Under the pieces are notes generated by a model that saw only the letters and a list, made by a program, of their open reading frames with translations, was not told the DNA's origin and did no database searches. From assembly GCA_963727465.1 (NCBI GenBank), contig CAVSGL010000001.1, positions 1 to 44,958 on the forward strand: DNA of 44,958 nt, given 5' to 3'. This DNA comes from VRUE01 sp963727465. Its GTDB lineage: Bacteria > Actinomycetota > Thermoleophilia > Solirubrobacterales > 70-9. Below are positions 41,247 to 44,958 of the stretch, piece after piece; the first letter of the stretch is position 1, and each line of letters starts with the position of its first letter. A program made the position numbers and the translations under genes.

Positions 41247-42482
41247 TCATGCGCGGAAGGTGGTGGCGGCGTCGGCGCTGGGGCCGGCGGCGGCGCCGGA
41301 GGCTTTCATCGCGGCGATCTCGTCGTCGCTGTAACCGGCTTCGGCGAGGACCTCGTCGGTGTGCTCGCCGAAGGCGGGGGCCGGTCGGGTCGGGTCGCCG
41401 GGGGTGCGGCTCATCTTCACCGGCAGGCCGAGCTGACGCACCGTGCCGAGGCCCGGCTGCTCGATCGCGCTGACCATCCCGCGCGCCCGCACGAGCTCCG
41501 AGTCGAGCGCCTCGTCCATCGCCAGCACCGGCTCGATGCAGCAGTCGTGCTCGTCGTTGAAGGCCTTCCACTCGGCGCGGGTGCGGCCGCGGAAGACCTC
41601 GGCGACCTTCGCCCAGGCCTCCGAGCCTGGGGCCTCGAACTGGGCCTCGACCAGGTCGGGGCGCTCGACCCCGTTGCAGAAGGCGGCCCAGAACTTCGGC
41701 TCGAGCGCGCCGCAGGTGACCCAGCCGTCGGCGGCCTCGTAGGGGAGGTAGCAGAGCAGGCCGCCGGCGAGCTGCTGCTCGCCGCGCTGCGGGACCTCGC
41801 TGTCGCAGAAGTAGCGGCCGGCGACCAGCGCCAGCCAGGAGAGCGCCCCATCGGCCATCGAGACATCGACCAGCTGGCCCTCGCCGGAGCGGCGCCGCTC
41901 GTGCAGCGCCGCGAGCACGCCGAAGGCGGCCATCAGCGCGCCACCGCCGAGGTCGGCGATCTGGCCGCCCGGCTGCACCGGCGGCCCGTCCTTGGCCCCG
42001 GTCAGGCCGAGCAGCCCGACCAGGCCGAGGTAGTTCATGTCGTGGCCGGCGCGCTGGGTGTAGGGGCCGTCCTGGCCGTAGCCGGTGATCGCGCAGAAGA
42101 CGATCGCCGGGTTGGCCTCGCGCATGCGCTCGTAGCCGACGCCGAGCTTGTCGAGCACGCCGGGACGGAAGCCGTCGAGGACGACGTCGTGGCGCTTGAC
42201 CAGGCGCAGCAATGCCTCGCGCCCCGCCTCGCTCTTGAGGTCGAGCCGCAGCGAGCGCTTGCCGCGGTTGAGCGCCAGGTAGAGCGAGGAACGGGTGCCC
42301 AGCTCCTGCTGGGACTCGTCGCCGTAGTAGGGCGGCGCCCAGCGGATGTAGTCGCCCATGCCGGTGTCCTCGACCTTCAGCACCTCGGCGCCGAGGTCGG
42401 CGAGCAGCAGCGAGCAGAACCCGCCCGGCAGGAGCCGCGTCAGGTCGAGGACCCTGACGTCGTCAAGCGGAAGCGCGCTCAC
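41247..42482 (-). CDS. CaiB/BaiF CoA-transferase family protein, alpha-methylacyl-CoA racemase-like
   Basis: GTG 42482 (VSALPLDDVRVLDLTRLLPG), 411 residues, overlapping the end of the BKACE gene by 20 bases. VRVLDLTRLLPGGFCSLLLA and LGAEVLKVEDTGMGDYIRW are the family start. NRGKRSLRLDLKS is the CoA-binding segment. YGQDGPYTQRAGHDMNYLGL contains the GHDxNYL motif whose Asp is the active-site residue of alpha-methylacyl-CoA racemases. Known roles: class III CoA transfer or 2-methylacyl-CoA racemisation; the GHD-NYL motif favours the racemase. Part of a short-chain or branched acyl-CoA module with the next two genes. Confidence 0.9.
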   Translation of the reverse strand: MSALPLDDVRVLDLTRLLPGGFCSLLLADLGAEVLKVEDTGMGDYIRWAPPYYGDESQQELGTRSSLYLALNRGKRSLRLDLKSEAGREALLRLVKRHDVVLDGFRPGVLDKLGVGYERMREANPAIVFCAITGYGQDGPYTQRAGHDMNYLGLVGLLGLTGAKDGPPVQPGGQIADLGGGALMAAFGVLAALHERRRSGEGQLVDVSMADGALSWLALVAGRYFCDSEVPQRGEQQLAGGLLCYLPYEAADGWVTCGALEPKFWAAFCNGVERPDLVEAQFEAPGSEAWAKVAEVFRGRTRAEWKAFNDEHDCCIEPVLAMDEALDSELVRARGMVSAIEQPGLGTVRQLGLPVKMSRTPGDPTRPAPAFGEHTDEVLAEAGYSDDEIAAMKASGAAAGPSADAATTFRA

Positions 42483-43359
42483 GCCTCGGGACCCCCAGCA
42501 GCTCGCGCGCCTCGGCAACGGACGCGGCGCGGCGGCCGACGTCCTCGGCCATCTGGCGCGCCTTGGCGATCAGCTCGCCGTTCGACTTCGCCATCTCGCC
42601 GTTCGGCAGGTAGAGGTTGTCCTCGACCCCGGCGCGCACGTTGCCGCCGAGCACGAGCGCCGCGCCGAGCAGCTTCCACTGGTCGCGCGAGATGCCGATC
42701 ACCTGCCACTGGTGCTCGCCCCCCGCCCCGCCGGGCACCTGGTCGGCCATGAAGCCGACGTTGCGCGGGGTCGGGCGGATGCCGCCGTTGACGCCCATCA
42801 CGAGCGAGACCTGAAGCGGCGTGCGGTCGAGCAGGCCCATGTCGATCAGCGGGTCGAGGTTGGCGACGTGGCCGGCGTCGAAGCACTCGTGCTCGGGCTT
42901 GATCCCGAGCTCCTTCATCGCCGTGAGGAACTCGATGATCGTGTCGAAGCTGTTCTCGAAGACCGCCTTGAAGACGAAGTCCTTGCGCCGCGAGCTGTAC
43001 TTGGCGTAGTTCATCGAGCTCATGTTGAGCGCGGCGACGTCGGGCTTCAGCGCACGCAGGTACTCGATCCGCTTCTCGATCGGGATCCCGATCGCGCCGG
43101 TCGAGTAGTTGACGATCACGTCGCCGACCTCGGCCAGGATCGCCTCGGTGATCGCCTTGAAGTCCTCGACCTCGTACGAGGGCGTGCCGTCGGGCTTGCG
43201 CGCGTGGATGTGGATCTGCGAGGCGCCCTCGTCGACCGCCCGCCGCGCCTCCGCCGCGTACTCCTCCGGCGTGTAGGGGATCGCCGGGCACTGATCCCTG
43301 TTCGCGATCACGCCGGAGATCGAGCACGAGATGACGACCGGGTCGTCGAAAGAACTCAT
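42463..43359 (-). CDS. BKACE family (DUF849) 3-keto acid cleavage protein
   Basis: 298 residues from ATG 43359. The zinc-binding strand is ASQIHIHARKPDGTPSYEVE. VIVNYSTGAIGIPIEKRIEY and VAALNMSSMNYAKY supply substrate contacts. HECFDAGHVANLDPLIDMGL and the C-terminal GGNVRAGVEDNLYLPNGEMA (final metal ligand Glu in the VxxGxEDN motif) complete the barrel. Known role: condenses a beta-keto acid with acetyl-CoA and splits it to acetoacetate and a CoA ester; the substrate varies among clades. Between the carboxyltransferase and the racemase-like gene. Confidence 0.93.
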   Translation of the reverse strand: MSSFDDPVVISCSISGVIANRDQCPAIPYTPEEYAAEARRAVDEGASQIHIHARKPDGTPSYEVEDFKAITEAILAEVGDVIVNYSTGAIGIPIEKRIEYLRALKPDVAALNMSSMNYAKYSSRRKDFVFKAVFENSFDTIIEFLTAMKELGIKPEHECFDAGHVANLDPLIDMGLLDRTPLQVSLVMGVNGGIRPTPRNVGFMADQVPGGAGGEHQWQVIGISRDQWKLLGAALVLGGNVRAGVEDNLYLPNGEMAKSNGELIAKARQMAEDVGRRAASVAEARELLGVPRRERASA

Positions 43360-43371
43360 CGCGTCGCCCCC

Positions 43372-43414
43372 TGTGGCGAGTTACCCCCCGGTGGAAGGGG
43401 GGAAAGTCGCCACA
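43372..43414. terminator. Hairpin between carboxyltransferase and BKACE genes
   Basis: Outer stem TGTGGCGA (43372-43379) with TCGCCACA (43407-43414) and inner stem CCCCCC (43384-43389) with GGGGGG (43397-43402) are both perfect. It lies 3 bases past the carboxyltransferase stop and 12 bases before the BKACE start on the minus strand. It could attenuate transcription or protect the upstream mRNA end. Confidence 0.65.
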
Positions 43415-43417
43415 CCC

Positions 43418-44958
43418 TCATACGGGCATCACTCCATGTCGTTTTTGCGGCTTCTCGACGTGCTTGGTGCGGGCCATGCGCAGCGCCTCGACGATCGTCG
43501 GCCGGGTCTCGCGCGGGTCGATGATGTCGTCGATCACCGCGTTGCCGGCGGCGATGTAGGGGTCGATCTGCTCGCGCACCGCGTTCAGCATCGCCTCGCG
43601 GGTGGCGTCCGGGTCCTCGGAGGCCTCGATCGCCGAGCGGCCGATGATGTTGACCGCGCCCTCCGGCCCCATCACCGAGATCTCCGCCCCGGGCCAGGCG
43701 ACGATCAGGTCGGGCTCGTAGGCCTTGCCGCACATCACGTAGTAACCGGCGCCGTAGGCCTTGCGCACGATCACGGTGATCTTCGGCACCGTGGCGCGGC
43801 TGACCGCGTAGAGCATCTTCGCCCCGTGGCGGATGATCCCGGCGTGCTCGACCTTCGAGCCGACCATAAAGCCGGGCACGTCCTGGAGGAAGACGAGCGG
43901 GATCTGGAAGGCGTCGCAGAGGTTGATGAAGCGCGCCGCCTTGTCGGCCGAGTCGTTGTCGAGCACGCCGGCCAGCTGCTTGGGCTGGTTGGCGACGATC
44001 CCGACCGGCTGGCCGCCGAAGCGGGCGAAGCAGGTGATCAGGTTCTTGGCGAACTTCGGCTTGAGGTCGAACCACTCGCCGTCGTCGACGATCTCGGCGA
44101 TCACCTCGTACATGTCGTAGGGCTGGCGCGATGACTCGGGGACGATCTCGAGCAGCTTCTCGGAGCGGCGGTCCGCCGGGTCCTCGCTCGCGGCCAGCGG
44201 CGGCTTCTGCTCGCAGCTGGGCGGGAAGTAGGAGAGGTACCGCTTGACCGCCTCGATGCACTCGTGGTCGTCGGAGACCTCGAGGTCCCCCACGCCCGAC
44301 TTGCGGCAGTGCACCTTCGCCCCGCCGAGCTCCTCCATCGAGATGTCCTCGCCGGTGACGGCCTTGGTCAGGTGCGGGCCGGCGAGCGCCATCGCGCCCT
44401 GCCCGGAGACCATCGGCACGAAGTCCGAGAGCGCCGGGATGTAGGCGGTGCCGGCGGCGCAGGGCCCCATCATCGCCGCGACCATCGGGATCACGCCCGA
44501 CATTTCGACCTCCTCGCGGAAGAGGTGGCCGGAGCCGGCGAAGAGCGACCCGGCCGCCTCCTGGATGCGGGCGCCGGCCGAGTCGAGCAGCCAGACGAAC
44601 GGCATCCGCTTGGAGAGCGCCATCTCACGCAGGCGGGTGACCTTGAGCTCGCCGGTCATTCCCATCGAGCCGGCCATCACGGTGAAGTCGTAGGCGGCGA
44701 CGCAGCAGGGGCGGCCGTCGACGTCGCCCCAGCCGGTGATCACGCCGTCGGCGGGCGCCTCTTTGCCCTCCATCGCCCGCTGGGCGAAGTGCGGCCGGCC
44801 GTGGATGCCGATCTCGACGAAGCTGCCCTCGTCGACCAGCAGGTCGATCCGCTCGCGCGCGGTCAGCTTGCCCGCCTCGTGCTGCTTGGCGATCTTCTCG
44901 CTGCCGCCGCCGAGCTTGGCCTTGGCGCGGCGCTCGTGCAGCTGGTCGGTCAGGTCGC
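43418..44958 (-). CDS. Acyl-CoA carboxylase carboxyltransferase (beta) subunit, N-terminus beyond window
   Basis: The minus-strand frame is open from the right edge: DLTDQLHERRAKAKLGGGSE and GKLTARERIDLLVDEGSFVE are N-terminal segments of the family. Then MGMTGELKVTRLREMALSKR and LLDSAGARIQEAAGSLFAGS (N-terminal oxyanion hole), GPCAAGTAYIPALSDF, and in the C-domain FLQDVPGFMVGSKVEHAGII, VIVRKAYGAGYYVMCGKAYE and SVMGPEGAVNIIGRS. 513 residues are visible; only a short N-terminal part is missing. Known role: transfers carboxyl from biotin to an acyl-CoA (propionyl- or methylcrotonyl-type). The biotin-carrier subunit is not in view. Heads the acyl-CoA module on this strand. Confidence 0.94.
   Translation of the reverse strand, partial: DLTDQLHERRAKAKLGGGSEKIAKQHEAGKLTARERIDLLVDEGSFVEIGIHGRPHFAQRAMEGKEAPADGVITGWGDVDGRPCCVAAYDFTVMAGSMGMTGELKVTRLREMALSKRMPFVWLLDSAGARIQEAAGSLFAGSGHLFREEVEMSGVIPMVAAMMGPCAAGTAYIPALSDFVPMVSGQGAMALAGPHLTKAVTGEDISMEELGGAKVHCRKSGVGDLEVSDDHECIEAVKRYLSYFPPSCEQKPPLAASEDPADRRSEKLLEIVPESSRQPYDMYEVIAEIVDDGEWFDLKPKFAKNLITCFARFGGQPVGIVANQPKQLAGVLDNDSADKAARFINLCDAFQIPLVFLQDVPGFMVGSKVEHAGIIRHGAKMLYAVSRATVPKITVIVRKAYGAGYYVMCGKAYEPDLIVAWPGAEISVMGPEGAVNIIGRSAIEASEDPDATREAMLNAVREQIDPYIAAGNAVIDDIIDPRETRPTIVEALRMARTKHVEKPQKRHGVMPV

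Noticed and set aside
1..44958. CRISPR array, rRNA operon, intact insertion sequence or replication origin
   Set aside because: No regularly spaced repeats, rRNA-like sequence, intact transposase or DnaA-box cluster was seen.

Overview
The window is chromosomal DNA from a very GC-rich actinobacterium. The likely group is Thermoleophilia/Solirubrobacterales, inferred from GTG/TTG starts, ATGA/GTGA-type overlaps, a coproheme-decarboxylase-type chlorite dismutase, PucR and cyclase-AAA regulators, and the kind of decayed HNH gene found here. It has about 45 genes, mostly core metabolism, with two visibly lower-GC patches: about 11.0-11.9 kb and 29.86-33.1 kb.

Layout. 1-10.2 kb: the widely conserved order glmU-prs-rplY-pth-mfd lies on the minus strand, but plus-strand pairs (membrane protein plus polysaccharide deacetylase; ABC1 kinase plus membrane protein) sit inside it. 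10.4-11.95 kb: an HdeD-like membrane protein, a shattered HNH endonuclease gene and a tRNA-Gln-like sequence. 12-15.5 kb: B12-dependent methionine synthase. 15.55-20.9 kb: tatD-rsmA-ispE, a DedA-PAP2 fusion, a small membrane protein and a PucR regulator. 21-24.6 kb: a glycosyltransferase-flippase fusion and a polytopic membrane protein. 24.6-29.9 kb: heme, redox and Fe-S genes (ChdC, PAS protein, ferredoxin-NADP reductase, BolA, CGFS glutaredoxin, A-type carrier) and DegV.

29.8-33.1 kb is the most unusual part. A 165-aa three-TM protein, a 33-codon proline-rich ORF and a very large alpha/beta-hydrolase of unrecognised family are tightly packed on the minus strand, between degV and a DUF3618/holin-like cluster. 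This is the best candidate for an undescribed, possibly defence-type system. The micro-ORF and the hydrolase share one reading frame, separated by a single TAG. 33.1-44.96 kb: small envelope proteins, a TetR-nitrilase pair with a probable operator, a cyclase-AAA-TPR regulator, an SDR and an epimerase, a MerR regulator, and an acyl-CoA module (CaiB/racemase, BKACE, carboxyltransferase).

Two window-wide patterns stand out. First, convergent gene pairs end in long near-perfect hairpins with no T tract. Two of these, at 2.5 and 20.9 kb, are copies of one repeat whose arms overlap both stop codons. Second, six housekeeping genes carry single-base insertions (metH, tatD, rsmA, ispE, the glycosyltransferase, and the deacetylase C-terminus). 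All are repaired by removing one base each, which points to consensus errors rather than biology. The HNH gene is broken differently and looks truly decayed.
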